A stretch of DNA of 64,000 nucleotides from positions 62,001 through 126,000 of the forward strand of contig NZ_LNUA01000031.1 of NCBI RefSeq assembly GCF_009764355.1, in the 5' to 3' direction. Below the pieces are notes generated by a model. That model searched no databases. It saw only the letters and a program-made list of their open reading frames with translations, and was not told the origin of the DNA. A program made the translations under genes and the position numbers. This DNA is from Companilactobacillus bobalius (GTDB lineage Bacteria; Bacillota; Bacilli; Lactobacillales; Lactobacillaceae). The first letter of the stretch is position 1; every line of letters starts with the position of its first letter. Below are positions 43,207 to 51,391 of the stretch, piece after piece.

Positions 43207-44052
43207 ATGTATAGAGAAGCGTTTTTAGCCGCTTTGACCGTTTTCGTTTGTTACGGTGGAAATTGGCTATTCGGTCAAACAATGATTGAACGTCCACTTG
43301 TTGTTGGATGTATTGCCGGTATTATTTTTGGAGATATGCGTGCCGGAATTATCATGGGGGCTTCACTGGAAGCTATCTTCATGGGAGCTGTTGATATCGG
43401 TGGTGCTTTATCAGCCGAACCAGTTACCGCTACAGTTTTAGCCACAACATTCTCAATTGTATTGAATGTTAATGAAAAAGCTGCCTTGGCATTGGCTGTG
43501 CCTATTGGAGTTTTAGCCGCTTTTATTTCTATGTTTATGAAGAACGTCGTAATGAACTTATTCGCACCACTTGTTGATAAATATGCTAAGGATAACAATC
43601 CTCGTGCTATGGCAATCATGCATTATTCAATGTGGTTTATTAATTACTTTGTATTCTCACTAATTACATTTTTCAGTGTTCTTGAAGGAGCAAAACCAGT
43701 TCAACATATGATCAATAGTATTCCTGATAATTTGATGGCTGGACTTTCAGCTACTGGGGGACTATTACCAGCTGTCGGATTCGCTATTTTGATGAGAATG
43801 CTTTGGAGTAAGAAGTTAGCTCCATACTTCTTCTTAGGCTTTATTATGGTTGCTTACCTCAATTTACCATCCGTTGCTGTTGCAGCTTTAGGTATCATCT
43901 TAGTTCTAGTAATTAGTTTCAAAGACAAACAATTATTAGATATGGAGAACAAACAAAAAGAATTAGAGAAGAGACCAGTGGCTGCTGCCGGAACTGGGGC
44001 TTCTAACAACGAAACAGCTGAGGAACAAGAAGAGGAGGATTTTTTCTCATGA
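43207..44052 (+). CDS. PTS mannose-family EIIC component
   Basis: 281 residues with about seven membrane segments; GCIAGIIFGDMRAGIIMGAS and EAIFMGAVDIGGALSAEPV are EIIC-Man signatures. Forms the sugar channel with EIID. The C-terminus is a short acidic tail (EEQEEEDFFS). Overlaps EIID by 4 bp. Confidence 0.93.
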   Translation: MYREAFLAALTVFVCYGGNWLFGQTMIERPLVVGCIAGIIFGDMRAGIIMGASLEAIFMGAVDIGGALSAEPVTATVLATTFSIVLNVNEKAALALAVPIGVLAAFISMFMKNVVMNLFAPLVDKYAKDNNPRAMAIMHYSMWFINYFVFSLITFFSVLEGAKPVQHMINSIPDNLMAGLSATGGLLPAVGFAILMRMLWSKKLAPYFFLGFIMVAYLNLPSVAVAALGIILVLVISFKDKQLLDMENKQKELEKRPVAAAGTGASNNETAEEQEEEDFFS

Positions 44053-44876
44053 AATTAAATGAAAACATTTCAAAAGAAGATCGAAAGATGCTAAATGGTA
44101 TCTTCTGGCGTTCATTTACCGTTTTTGCCAGTCGTGCCGGTGCTACAAAAGCTCATGCTCCCGGGTTTATTTACTCAATCACACCTGCTTTGAATCGTTA
44201 CTACAAAGATGATCCTGAAGGCAGACGTGAAGCCATGATGCGTCACACAACTTGGTATAACATCACTCAAAACGTTGGTACTTTCGTTATGGGATTAGTT
44301 GCTTCCATGGAAAAGAAGAATGCACAAGAAAAAGACTTTGATGCAGAATCAATCGTTGCCTTGAAGACTTCCTTGATGGGTCCACTATCAGGTATTGGCG
44401 ATTCAATTTTCTGGGGTGTTATCCGTGTTATCGCCGCCGGTGTTGGTATCAGTTTAGCTGCACAAGGTTCAATCTTAGGACCAATTTTGTTCCTATTGAT
44501 CTACAATATTCCTTCAATTTTAACGAGATATTATTTAACATACATGGGCTTCTCATTAGGTTCATCCTTTATTGAAAAAATTTATGCTAACGGAAGTATG
44601 AAGATTTTGAATAAGGCCGCAAGTACATTGGGTCTTCTAATGATTGGTAGTATGACTGCAAGTATGGTCAAGTTTGAAAGTAAGTTGTCTGTTCCTATTG
44701 CTGGTGGCAAGCCAATCTTGATTCAAACTTATTTAGATCAACTATTCAAAGGCTTGATTCCATTGAGTATTACACTTCTTTGCTACTGGTTATTGAGCAA
44801 GAAAGTTAACGTTAACTGGATTCTATTAGGCGTCTTAGTTCTGGCTATTATCCTAGGACTACTTGGTGTTGTTTAG
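44049..44876 (+). CDS. PTS mannose-family EIID component
   Basis: 275 residues. N-terminal amphipathic region followed by membrane helices; FNTHP-type start is replaced by YYKDDPEGRREAMMRHTTWY, and MGPLSGIGDSIFWG is the hallmark of EIID-Man. ATGA overlap with EIIC gives translational coupling. Its stop is directly followed by the TTG of the MgtC-like gene. Confidence 0.93.
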   Translation: MKLNENISKEDRKMLNGIFWRSFTVFASRAGATKAHAPGFIYSITPALNRYYKDDPEGRREAMMRHTTWYNITQNVGTFVMGLVASMEKKNAQEKDFDAESIVALKTSLMGPLSGIGDSIFWGVIRVIAAGVGISLAAQGSILGPILFLLIYNIPSILTRYYLTYMGFSLGSSFIEKIYANGSMKILNKAASTLGLLMIGSMTASMVKFESKLSVPIAGGKPILIQTYLDQLFKGLIPLSITLLCYWLLSKKVNVNWILLGVLVLAIILGLLGVV

Positions 44877-45584
44877 TTGACGACTCAATTGGATGCCATC
44901 ACAGTAATTACGAGATTATTGATGGCAACAGTTTTTTCCGGGGCCATTGGGATTGATCGAGCCTATAAGCACCGACCTGCCGGATTAAGGACGCACATCT
45001 TGGTTTGCTTAGGAGCTTGTATCATCGCAATGATTCAGAAGAATCTCGGTTTCAATGCATTAATGGTTGCCCAACAATATCCTCAATACAAAGGAATATT
45101 GCGAGTAGATGAAGCTAGACTGATAGCACAAGTTGTCAGTGGAATAGGATTTCTCGGTGCAGGAACGATAATTGTTGAAAATCATTCAATCCGAGGCTTG
45201 ACTACAGCAGCTAGCCTTTGGGTTGTAGCTTGTATCGGAATCGCAATTGGAATGGGCAACTACATTATTGCAATAAGTGGATTTTTGGTGGTGTTTGGTG
45301 TGGTAGCATTTTTGAAAAAGATTATCCGGATCAGTCCGGTACGAAAACTAAAAGTTGAATATAAGCAGAAAGTAGAAACGAAGGAATTTATCGATGGTTA
45401 CTTTAAAGAAAATAAAATTTCTGTTGAAGACGTAAAATTCCGCGTTTCCAAATTGAATAACAACAATAGTATTTATACCAACATTTACTCGATTGATTTT
45501 GGCAAAAATGTTGATTACGTGGATATCGTTGAGAATCTATCAATGAATGAAAATATTGTTAAAGTTGAGACTATTAACGTGTAA
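44877..45584 (+). CDS. MgtC/SapB-family membrane protein
   Basis: 235 residues. Four to five N-terminal membrane helices with GIDRAYKHRPAGLRTHILV and GIGFLGAGTIIVE, both MgtC signatures, plus a soluble C-terminal ACT-like domain (about 150-235). MgtC proteins affect magnesium and membrane-energy homeostasis. The start appears to be TTG directly after the EIID stop, so it is probably the last gene of the sigma-54 PTS operon, an unusual partner. A structured repeat element begins 15 nt after its stop. Confidence 0.85.
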   Translation: MTTQLDAITVITRLLMATVFSGAIGIDRAYKHRPAGLRTHILVCLGACIIAMIQKNLGFNALMVAQQYPQYKGILRVDEARLIAQVVSGIGFLGAGTIIVENHSIRGLTTAASLWVVACIGIAIGMGNYIIAISGFLVVFGVVAFLKKIIRISPVRKLKVEYKQKVETKEFIDGYFKENKISVEDVKFRVSKLNNNNSIYTNIYSIDFGKNVDYVDIVENLSMNENIVKVETINV

Positions 45585-45598
45585 TGGGTTTGTGAAGT

Positions 45599-45773
45599 AT
45601 GCCGTCTTCCACAAAAATTGGGAATGCTGTTGGAACGTTATGGGTACGATTTGAAACTAATTATTTTACACTTTGTGCAAAATAATGGATTTCCAAAGTC
45701 GGCCTCACTGTAACCGGTAAAGCCGGTAACAATGATCTCATAGCTGAACGCATTCCCAAATTTTGCTCCAGAC
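45599..45773 (+). repeat. Structured repeat element, family I copy E2
   Basis: Begins ATGCCGTCTTCC in the 3' UTR of the MgtC gene. Outer stem 45612-45627 with 45750-45765 (one mismatch), an arm ATTATTTT/AAAATAAT, and a third arm with ACCGG-TAAAG-CCGGT at its tip. Junctions GGAACGTTATGGGTAC, CTCATAGCTGA and CTCCAGAC are shared with E1 and/or E3. Confidence 0.75.
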
Positions 45774-45861
45774 TGAATCTCACTTTGATTGTTTAGCTTG
45801 AGATGAATAAATTAGTCTATTATTTTTCATCATAAAAATTAATTTTAATTCGAAAGAAATG

Positions 45862-45903
45862 TCCGTAGAGCCAATGTATATTGGTTAATACGGATATTTT
45901 TTA
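45862..45903 (+). terminator. Terminator downstream of element E2
   Basis: TCCGTA/TACGGA with inner CCAAT/ATTGG, followed by TTTTTT. Would end the mgtC-E2 transcript. Confidence 0.75.
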
Positions 45904-45947
45904 GTGTTGATAATTTTGAGGTAGAAAAAACATAAAATAAGTACAGT

Positions 45948-46006
45948 TATAGTAGAAAAAACAGCTCCCTTTACGTTATGATGAAACTTGAATAATGAAA
46001 AGGGAG
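45948..46006 (+). promoter_or_regulatory. Leader hairpin that buries the ribosome binding site
   Basis: A TATAGT -10-like box (45948-45953) is followed about 12 nt later by CTCCCTTT (45965-45972), which is exactly complementary to the ribosome binding site AAAGGGAG (45999-46006) of the next gene. The leader would fold so that the site is hidden. Confidence 0.5.
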
Positions 46007-46014
46007 TTTTTACA

Positions 46015-46974
46015 TTGAAGAGCTTAAAGAAAATAAGTATCTTTTTAGTAGCTTGTCTTTTAGTGCTTAGTTCATTCTCATTTGTCGGGATAAAGAACGT
46101 TCAAGCTGCTGACACAGATCAAGCACAATACACGATTGGAACAACTAAAAATATTCCTTCCGCTGTTGCCCAAATGGGTAAGGATTTAAATGCTTATACG
46201 AACAACAATTTAAATGTTGATCTGAAAGCATATGATTCTACTAAAGAATTGAATAGTGCTATTGCCGATGGAACGGTTAATGCGGCTGTGACTGATTTAG
46301 TAAATTATGCAGCTATTTCTAAGAAACATTCAAATTGGAAGATTGCTGGTACTATGCCTGGTTATAGCGGTTTAGTTGCTAACAAGAAGTACAAGAGTGT
46401 TAAGAAATTAAAAGGTAAGACAATTGCAGTTGATAAAACTGACTACTCAATGTTCTATCTAAAGAAAGCTTTGAAGAAGAGCAGATTAAAGTTATCTAGC
46501 GTTAAATTGAAGCAAGTTGATTCTGAGGCAGATCGTGTCAGTCAGTTGAAGAGTGGCGACGTTGATGCTGCTGTCTTACAAGATCCATCAATGACTGAAG
46601 CTAAAGTTAATGGTGCTAAGGTTCTAAATAGAGATAAGATTAGTGCTGATAATGGTAATGTTTTGATTGTTAATAACGATTATGCTAAGAAGAATGTTTC
46701 TAATACTAATATTCTATGCAATGTTATGAAGCAAGAAGTTAAGAAAATCAATAAGGGTAACATGTACATCATGCTTAACAAGACATTCTCTAACTATGGA
46801 ACTAGCGATAAAGCTGTTGCTAAGTTGAACAACATGAATGTTAAGTTTAAGACAATGCATAAGGTTAAGAAATCTGATTTTAAGAAAGCCTTCAAGTATG
46901 CTAAGCAACAAAAGTTATACAAAGGTAAAATCAATTATAAAAAAGCCAATATGAAGCTTAGACAAGTTAAGTAA
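46015..46974 (+). CDS. Orphan periplasmic-type solute-binding protein (type 2 fold)
   Basis: 319 residues from TTG 46015, set by AAAGGGAG 8 nt upstream. Signal peptide (LKSLKKISIFLVACLLVLSS, cleavage after VQA near residue 32), then a two-lobe domain of the NMT1/THI5 or SBP_bac_3 type (AIADGTVNAAVTDLVNYAAI; LKGKTIAVDKTDYSMFYLKK; LKSGDVDAAVLQDPSM). Rich in lysine. No ABC permease or ATPase is adjacent, so its transporter partner is unknown. Its ribosome site can pair with the leader. Confidence 0.8.
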   Translation: MKSLKKISIFLVACLLVLSSFSFVGIKNVQAADTDQAQYTIGTTKNIPSAVAQMGKDLNAYTNNNLNVDLKAYDSTKELNSAIADGTVNAAVTDLVNYAAISKKHSNWKIAGTMPGYSGLVANKKYKSVKKLKGKTIAVDKTDYSMFYLKKALKKSRLKLSSVKLKQVDSEADRVSQLKSGDVDAAVLQDPSMTEAKVNGAKVLNRDKISADNGNVLIVNNDYAKKNVSNTNILCNVMKQEVKKINKGNMYIMLNKTFSNYGTSDKAVAKLNNMNVKFKTMHKVKKSDFKKAFKYAKQQKLYKGKINYKKANMKLRQVK

Positions 46975-46976
46975 TC

Positions 46977-47010
46977 AAAAAAAGTTCATCTGATGATGAA
47001 CTTTTTTTCT
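46977..47010 (+). terminator. Intrinsic terminator
   Basis: AAAAAAAGTTCATC pairs with GATGAACTTTTTTT around TGAT, directly after the stop codon. Confidence 0.92.
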
Positions 47011-47067
47011 TGCTCAGATAATAATGGTAAAATGTTCTTATTATTTAATTGATTTGAGGGAAATATC

Positions 47068-48087
47068 TTGAAGAACAAAAGACTAATCTATGTCGATACG
47101 ATTAGAGTTTTTGCGATGTTATTGGTGGTTTTGGCGCATTCTTGTGCTGATGATTTGGCTAACTATCAACCAACGTTAAAATGGGGTGTCGTAAATTCCA
47201 TCGTTATAGTGACAGAAATCGCAGTGCCACTTTTTTTCATGATCAGTGGTGCCATGGTTTTAAACAGTAAAAAAACTTATGATTTAAAGTACTTATTCAA
47301 GCATCGATTGGTCAGAGTCGTTGTACCATTCTTACTTTGGTCAGTTGTGTCAGCTTATTTGGCTCGTGCCATGTCAGGTCCAGTTGATATGAAGGATTTC
47401 AGCAATACATTGTTAATGATGTATCATAAACCAGTATTAATAGCATATTGGTTTATGTATCCATTGATTGCTTTGTATTTATTGTCACCATTTTTGAAAG
47501 CTATTGCTGATAAGATTGACGATAAGATGTTGATGTATTTGTTAATTCTTTGGGTCATCATTGATATTGCATTGCCAACGTTAACAACTACTACACCTAA
47601 GAATATTGGAGTTTACTTCAATTCCTTTGATTTAGGCCGAGTGGTTGTTTCCAAAGATATTGGTTACTTCTTTATTGGTTATCGAATTTCTAAGATTGAC
47701 AAACATTCGTTAAAACTCAATATGAATATCCTGATAGCGGCCGTGTTAATGGCAATCAATATTCTAATCAGTTTTATCAGTTTGAAACCAAACCTACAAT
47801 TCTTGAATGCCATTGCTAACATCAATACGCCAATCATTGCAGCATTGGTCTTCATGCTCTTCAAACGCTTTGAAACAAGTTATGGTAAAGGATTTGCACG
47901 AGTGATTGAATTGATAGCACCATTGACTTATGGAGTTTATCTAGTTCACGGATTATCAATACAGTTTGTGATGAAGTATTATGTGAATGCTAACTTCTTA
48001 TACGTATTCGTTTTAGCAACTGTCTTATCACTATTAGTAATTTTGATTTTAAGCAAGATACCAGTTGTAAAAAGATTGTTCACTTAG
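47068..48087 (+). CDS. Acyltransferase family 3 membrane protein
   Basis: 339 residues, about ten membrane helices. The N-terminus YVDTIRVFAMLLVVLAHSCA carries the catalytic-type His of acyltransferase 3 (OatA/WecH) proteins, and VPLFFMISGAMVL is the second signature. It probably O-acetylates an envelope glycan or other surface molecule, without the extra extracellular SGNH domain of OatA. Start is TTG 47068 with TTTGAGGG upstream. Single-gene unit. Confidence 0.87.
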   Translation: MKNKRLIYVDTIRVFAMLLVVLAHSCADDLANYQPTLKWGVVNSIVIVTEIAVPLFFMISGAMVLNSKKTYDLKYLFKHRLVRVVVPFLLWSVVSAYLARAMSGPVDMKDFSNTLLMMYHKPVLIAYWFMYPLIALYLLSPFLKAIADKIDDKMLMYLLILWVIIDIALPTLTTTTPKNIGVYFNSFDLGRVVVSKDIGYFFIGYRISKIDKHSLKLNMNILIAAVLMAINILISFISLKPNLQFLNAIANINTPIIAALVFMLFKRFETSYGKGFARVIELIAPLTYGVYLVHGLSIQFVMKYYVNANFLYVFVLATVLSLLVILILSKIPVVKRLFT

Positions 48088-48101
48088 AAAAATTAAAATG
48101 G

Positions 48102-48172
48102 CATCTATTCAGAATTTCAATTTCCGTAATAATTAGGGAAAATGAGGAATCTGAATAGGTGCTATTATTTTT
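48102..48172 (+). terminator. Large-hairpin terminator
   Basis: GCATCTATTCAGA pairs with TCTGAATAGGTGC around a long imperfect arm, followed by TATTATTTTT. Confidence 0.7.
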
Positions 48173-48247
48173 ACTCATCATTGCAGGTCATTTCTTTATC
48201 TATTAATGTATAATGTAACTAATATTAACTTTAAAGGTGGTATTGCA

Positions 48248-48487
48248 ATGCTTGAAAAAGTACAAGGAATCGTTAAAGTAACTCAAGACGATCGCTACGT
48301 TGTTTTCTTATTTGATAATTATGAAGTTAACCGTAAAATGCTTCAAGACAAATACGTTAAAGGTCAAACTGCTTGGTATACTGATGCCAAGGGTACAGGT
48401 GAAGACGGAAAAGAATTCTATCGTATCGCTGAAGATGGTGAATGGATCGAAGCTGAATATGTTGAATTCATTCCTACTGAAGGTTAG
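48248..48487 (+). CDS. Leaderless single SLAP-like module protein
   Basis: 79 residues from ATG 48248 (AAAGGTGG upstream). There is no signal peptide; the whole protein is one module ending FYRIAEDGEWIEAEYVEFIP, which follows the same pattern as the wall-anchoring modules in neighbouring proteins (YYRVATNEWVKADDV). It therefore looks like a cytoplasmic SLAP-like domain. Function unknown. It sits 121 bp before a SLAP-carrying glucosaminidase gene. Confidence 0.7.
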   Translation: MLEKVQGIVKVTQDDRYVVFLFDNYEVNRKMLQDKYVKGQTAWYTDAKGTGEDGKEFYRIAEDGEWIEAEYVEFIPTEG

Positions 48488-48607
48488 TGATTTTAAATCA
48501 TTAAAAAAGTTTAAAAATATCCAAATTTCTTAAGGTTTTATTGTCGAATTCCAAATTAAATAGTAGTCTAAGCATTAGATATACAAGAATTTGGGAGGAG
48601 ACAAATT

Positions 48608-50332
48608 ATGAATAAAAAATGGGTTGCCTCAACGGCATTAGCAAGTTTTTTAGCCGCTGTTGGTATTTCTTCTAATACTTCTCCAGTTAAGGCTGCTGTT
48701 TCTGATGACGAGGGTAATCAAACTGACGACCAAAATCAAAATACATCTGAGACTAAGGATACTACTGTTGCTAGTGTAATGGACAAGAGTGGTGCACCAA
48801 TCAATGAGGATGCAGCTGACGCTATTGAAGCTAATCAAAAATCTGGTAGAAGTAGTGTTTTGCCAGCTAATGCGGTTGCCGCTTTGACACAAGCTGGAAC
48901 AACTAAGGGAGCATCAACTGCTCAACAACAAGCCTACTTGGCTAAGGTTGCTCCACAGGCACAACAGGTTGCATCAAAATACAATTTGTATGCTTCAGTA
49001 ATGATGGCACAATCTATTTTGGAAAGTAGTTGGGGTACTTCAGTATTATCATCACAGTATAATAATTACTTTGGTATTAAAGGGGACTATCAAGGTTCAT
49101 ATGTCTCACTACCAACTCAAGAGTGGAGTGCCGATAAGGGCTACTACACTATTTATGCTAACTTTAGAAAGTACCCTAGTGTTTACGCATCTTTTGCTGA
49201 TAATGGCGATAAGTTACGTAATGGTATTCAAGGAAATAGTGCTTTCTATAAAGGTACATGGAGAGAGAATACCTCTTCTTATAAAGATGCTACAGCTTGG
49301 TTGCAAGGACGTTATGCCACTTCACCAACCTATGCAGCTGTATTAAATAATATAATTGAGAGCTCTAATTTGACACAATATGATGGAAAAGCCAGTACAA
49401 ATGGTACTGGTAATGAAAATGCAATTGAAGGTACACAAACAAAATTAAACGATGTTGTAACAATAACTAATAAAAATTCAGCACATGTTTATATAAACGC
49501 TGATAAAATAGCTGCTAACCGTACTTTAGCTAACGGAACTAGATGGAAAGTTACATCTAAGGTCGTTAAATCTGACGGTACGACTTATTATCAAGTCTCG
49601 ACAAACGAATACGTAAAGGCTTCAGATGTTCAATTGGAATCTGAAAAGACTAACCCACCAGTTAATATTGCTGATACAGCAATTATTATTAATAAGAGTG
49701 GTTCCGTAGTTTATCGTTTGCCTAATTTGAATACGGCTACGAATCGAGTTTTGCCATATCAATCTTCTTGGATTACAACTAAGTATGTGTTGGATAATTC
49801 TGGTAATAAATTCTACTTTGTAGGTAACGACTGTTATATCAAGGCAACTGATGTTTCCTTGAAATCAACACAATCACATGGTGACTATACTAAGGATAAA
49901 GTAGTATCTTATCCCGATATCGTTAACATCACTGCTAATCCAGGAGCCAAAGTTTATGATGATAAACATAATCTTTTGGCAGTTAGTCTTTCAAACAGAA
50001 CTGATTGGAAGATTGATCAGAAGTCTACTCATTCAGATGGTTCCATTTGGTATCGTGTAGCTACTAATCAATGGGTCAGTGCTAACGATGTTCAAGTTAA
50101 AGGATCTAACTATGTAACAAGTGTTAGTGGTATGGCAAAGATTAACTATATTCCTGGATATGGTGTCAACGTTTATAACAGTCCTGCTGCCAATAATAAA
50201 TTTACAGGAACTCGTCTAGCCGATGGTACGACTTGGCGTGTAACCTCAAAACAAATTGTCGATGGTCAAACTTGGTATAAAGTAAATGCCGGTTGGGTCA
50301 ACGGAAAATACTGTATTTTCAATGCAGATTAG
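48608..50332 (+). CDS. GH73 N-acetylglucosaminidase (autolysin) with four SLAP-like modules
   Basis: 574 residues. Signal peptide (MNKKWVASTALASFLAAVGI, cleavage near VKA residue 29), Gln/Asn-rich linker, GH73 domain (about 105-250) with AQSILESSWGTS containing the catalytic Glu and NNYFGIKGDY, then four SLAP-like modules (for example WYRVATNQWVSANDVQV). It cleaves peptidoglycan glycan strands for cell separation or turnover and binds the wall through its modules. GGGAGGAG before ATG 48608. One module (YFVGNDCYIKATDVS) has a diverged core. Confidence 0.9.
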   Translation: MNKKWVASTALASFLAAVGISSNTSPVKAAVSDDEGNQTDDQNQNTSETKDTTVASVMDKSGAPINEDAADAIEANQKSGRSSVLPANAVAALTQAGTTKGASTAQQQAYLAKVAPQAQQVASKYNLYASVMMAQSILESSWGTSVLSSQYNNYFGIKGDYQGSYVSLPTQEWSADKGYYTIYANFRKYPSVYASFADNGDKLRNGIQGNSAFYKGTWRENTSSYKDATAWLQGRYATSPTYAAVLNNIIESSNLTQYDGKASTNGTGNENAIEGTQTKLNDVVTITNKNSAHVYINADKIAANRTLANGTRWKVTSKVVKSDGTTYYQVSTNEYVKASDVQLESEKTNPPVNIADTAIIINKSGSVVYRLPNLNTATNRVLPYQSSWITTKYVLDNSGNKFYFVGNDCYIKATDVSLKSTQSHGDYTKDKVVSYPDIVNITANPGAKVYDDKHNLLAVSLSNRTDWKIDQKSTHSDGSIWYRVATNQWVSANDVQVKGSNYVTSVSGMAKINYIPGYGVNVYNSPAANNKFTGTRLADGTTWRVTSKQIVDGQTWYKVNAGWVNGKYCIFNAD

Positions 50333-50358
50333 GAAGTCCTTAGGGGCTTCTTTTTTTG
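50331..50358 (+). terminator. Intrinsic terminator
   Basis: GAAGTCC pairs with GGGGCTTC around TTA, followed by seven T residues. Confidence 0.82.
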
Positions 50359-50432
50359 TACAAATTACGTGAAATTATTTTGAATAAATTATATATTTTG
50401 GTATCTTCAGAACATATATTCTTGTTATATTG

Positions 50433-50461
50433 TTGACATACTCATGAAAAGTGAGTAAATA
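50433..50461 (+). promoter_or_regulatory. comK promoter with operator-like repeat in the spacer
   Basis: TTGACA (50433-50438), 17 bp, TAAATA (50456-50461). The spacer contains an inverted repeat TACTCA-N7-TGAGTA (50439-50457) that would place a regulator between the promoter boxes. Confidence 0.6.
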
Positions 50462-50480
50462 AATATTTTAGGGAAAATAA

Positions 50481-51230
50481 ATGATGATATCAAATTTTAA
50501 ATCCATTAAGGATGTAATATCTAAAAGAATCTTTAGTTCTCTCAATGTTTGTAAAAATTTTAAAGTTGATTATAAAATTGAAGCCTTGTTGGATATTTCA
50601 GATATCACTAATTTGGGAAATACGATTGTTGTTCATGCTGAACAAGGAATCTTTATTGACTCAAGAACGACCAGGAAGATTATGAATGAGATGTATTTGA
50701 TTAATGGAATAGGATTTGCCATGGCCAAGTTTTTAGCTGATTTGTATGGGATGACTCACTATACGCCGTTTATTCATGAAGATATTGCCTATATGCCAAT
50801 GACTGGGGCCAGTCGAAGAAATGCCGATTGGATTGCTGTTCACTTCTTAGAATGCTATGAACAAATTGAAAAGAAAGCCTATTTTGTCACCGAGAGCAGC
50901 CATAAGATTCAATTAGATTTTCCAAGGGGAGATTTGGAAAAAAGATTGCATGATATTTACTTTTTAATGAAGTGTTCATTAAACGTATTTGAAATGATGG
51001 TTAATGTTGGTAGTTGTCATTTAAAGTATAAGTGTAATAAATTATTTTCTACGTATGATAGATGTCGTTGTGATTTGCATTCAAAAATTTGCCTATTGAA
51101 CAGTTTGCCGATATTTTACTGGCATTTGATTGAGTTTATTTTGATAAATCAAGGTATTGAAGGATTAGGTAAACTCGAGACGAAAAAGTATTACCATCAA
51201 AATTTAACCAGAATTAAAAAATTATATTAA
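50481..51230 (+). CDS. comK: ComK-like competence transcription factor
   Basis: 249 residues. The segment IAYMPMTGASRRNADWIAVH (about 103-122) lines up with the ComK core of Bacillus, where a P-T-L-S-S-T-R-P-Q-C-G-W-I pattern occurs after a similar lead-in. The flanking LINGIGFAMAKFLADLYGMT also fits. The C-terminus (about 170-249) is cysteine-rich and longer than in Bacillus ComK. In bacilli ComK activates DNA-uptake genes. AGGGAAAATAA precedes ATG 50481. A ComX-like sigma factor gene follows on the same strand after a terminator. Confidence 0.75.
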   Translation: MMISNFKSIKDVISKRIFSSLNVCKNFKVDYKIEALLDISDITNLGNTIVVHAEQGIFIDSRTTRKIMNEMYLINGIGFAMAKFLADLYGMTHYTPFIHEDIAYMPMTGASRRNADWIAVHFLECYEQIEKKAYFVTESSHKIQLDFPRGDLEKRLHDIYFLMKCSLNVFEMMVNVGSCHLKYKCNKLFSTYDRCRCDLHSKICLLNSLPIFYWHLIEFILINQGIEGLGKLETKKYYHQNLTRIKKLY

Positions 51231-51244
51231 TCGCCAAAACCAAA

Positions 51245-51278
51245 AAAGAACACTGTTTGTGGGTGTTCTTTTTTAATC
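51245..51278 (+). terminator. Intrinsic terminator
   Basis: AAAAAAGAACAC pairs with GTGTTCTTTTTT between comK and the sigma factor gene. Confidence 0.88.
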
Positions 51279-51343
51279 GATCGAATTAAAGCCTTATTCT
51301 TAGACTGTTTTGGCAACTAATTTTTCTAGTCTAAATTAGTTAT

Positions 51344-51380
51344 CCTAGTTTTACCACAAGCGCTTGTGAGTAAAACTAGG
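51344..51380 (+). promoter_or_regulatory. 37-bp palindrome covering the ribosome site of the sigma factor gene
   Basis: CCTAGTTTTAC pairs with GTAAAACTAGG, and the centre CACAAGCGCTTGTG is itself a perfect palindrome (one bulged A at 51369). The right arm ends in the first three bases of the AGGAG ribosome site (51378-51382). It may be an operator, or an RNA hairpin that limits translation. Confidence 0.65.
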
Positions 51381-51391
51381 AGATGCTCACA

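Noticed and set aside
46015..46110. Lipobox (LVAC) in the orphan binding protein
   Set aside because: The cysteine is only about 12 residues in and the hydrophobic stretch continues past it; signal peptidase I cleavage after VQA fits better.
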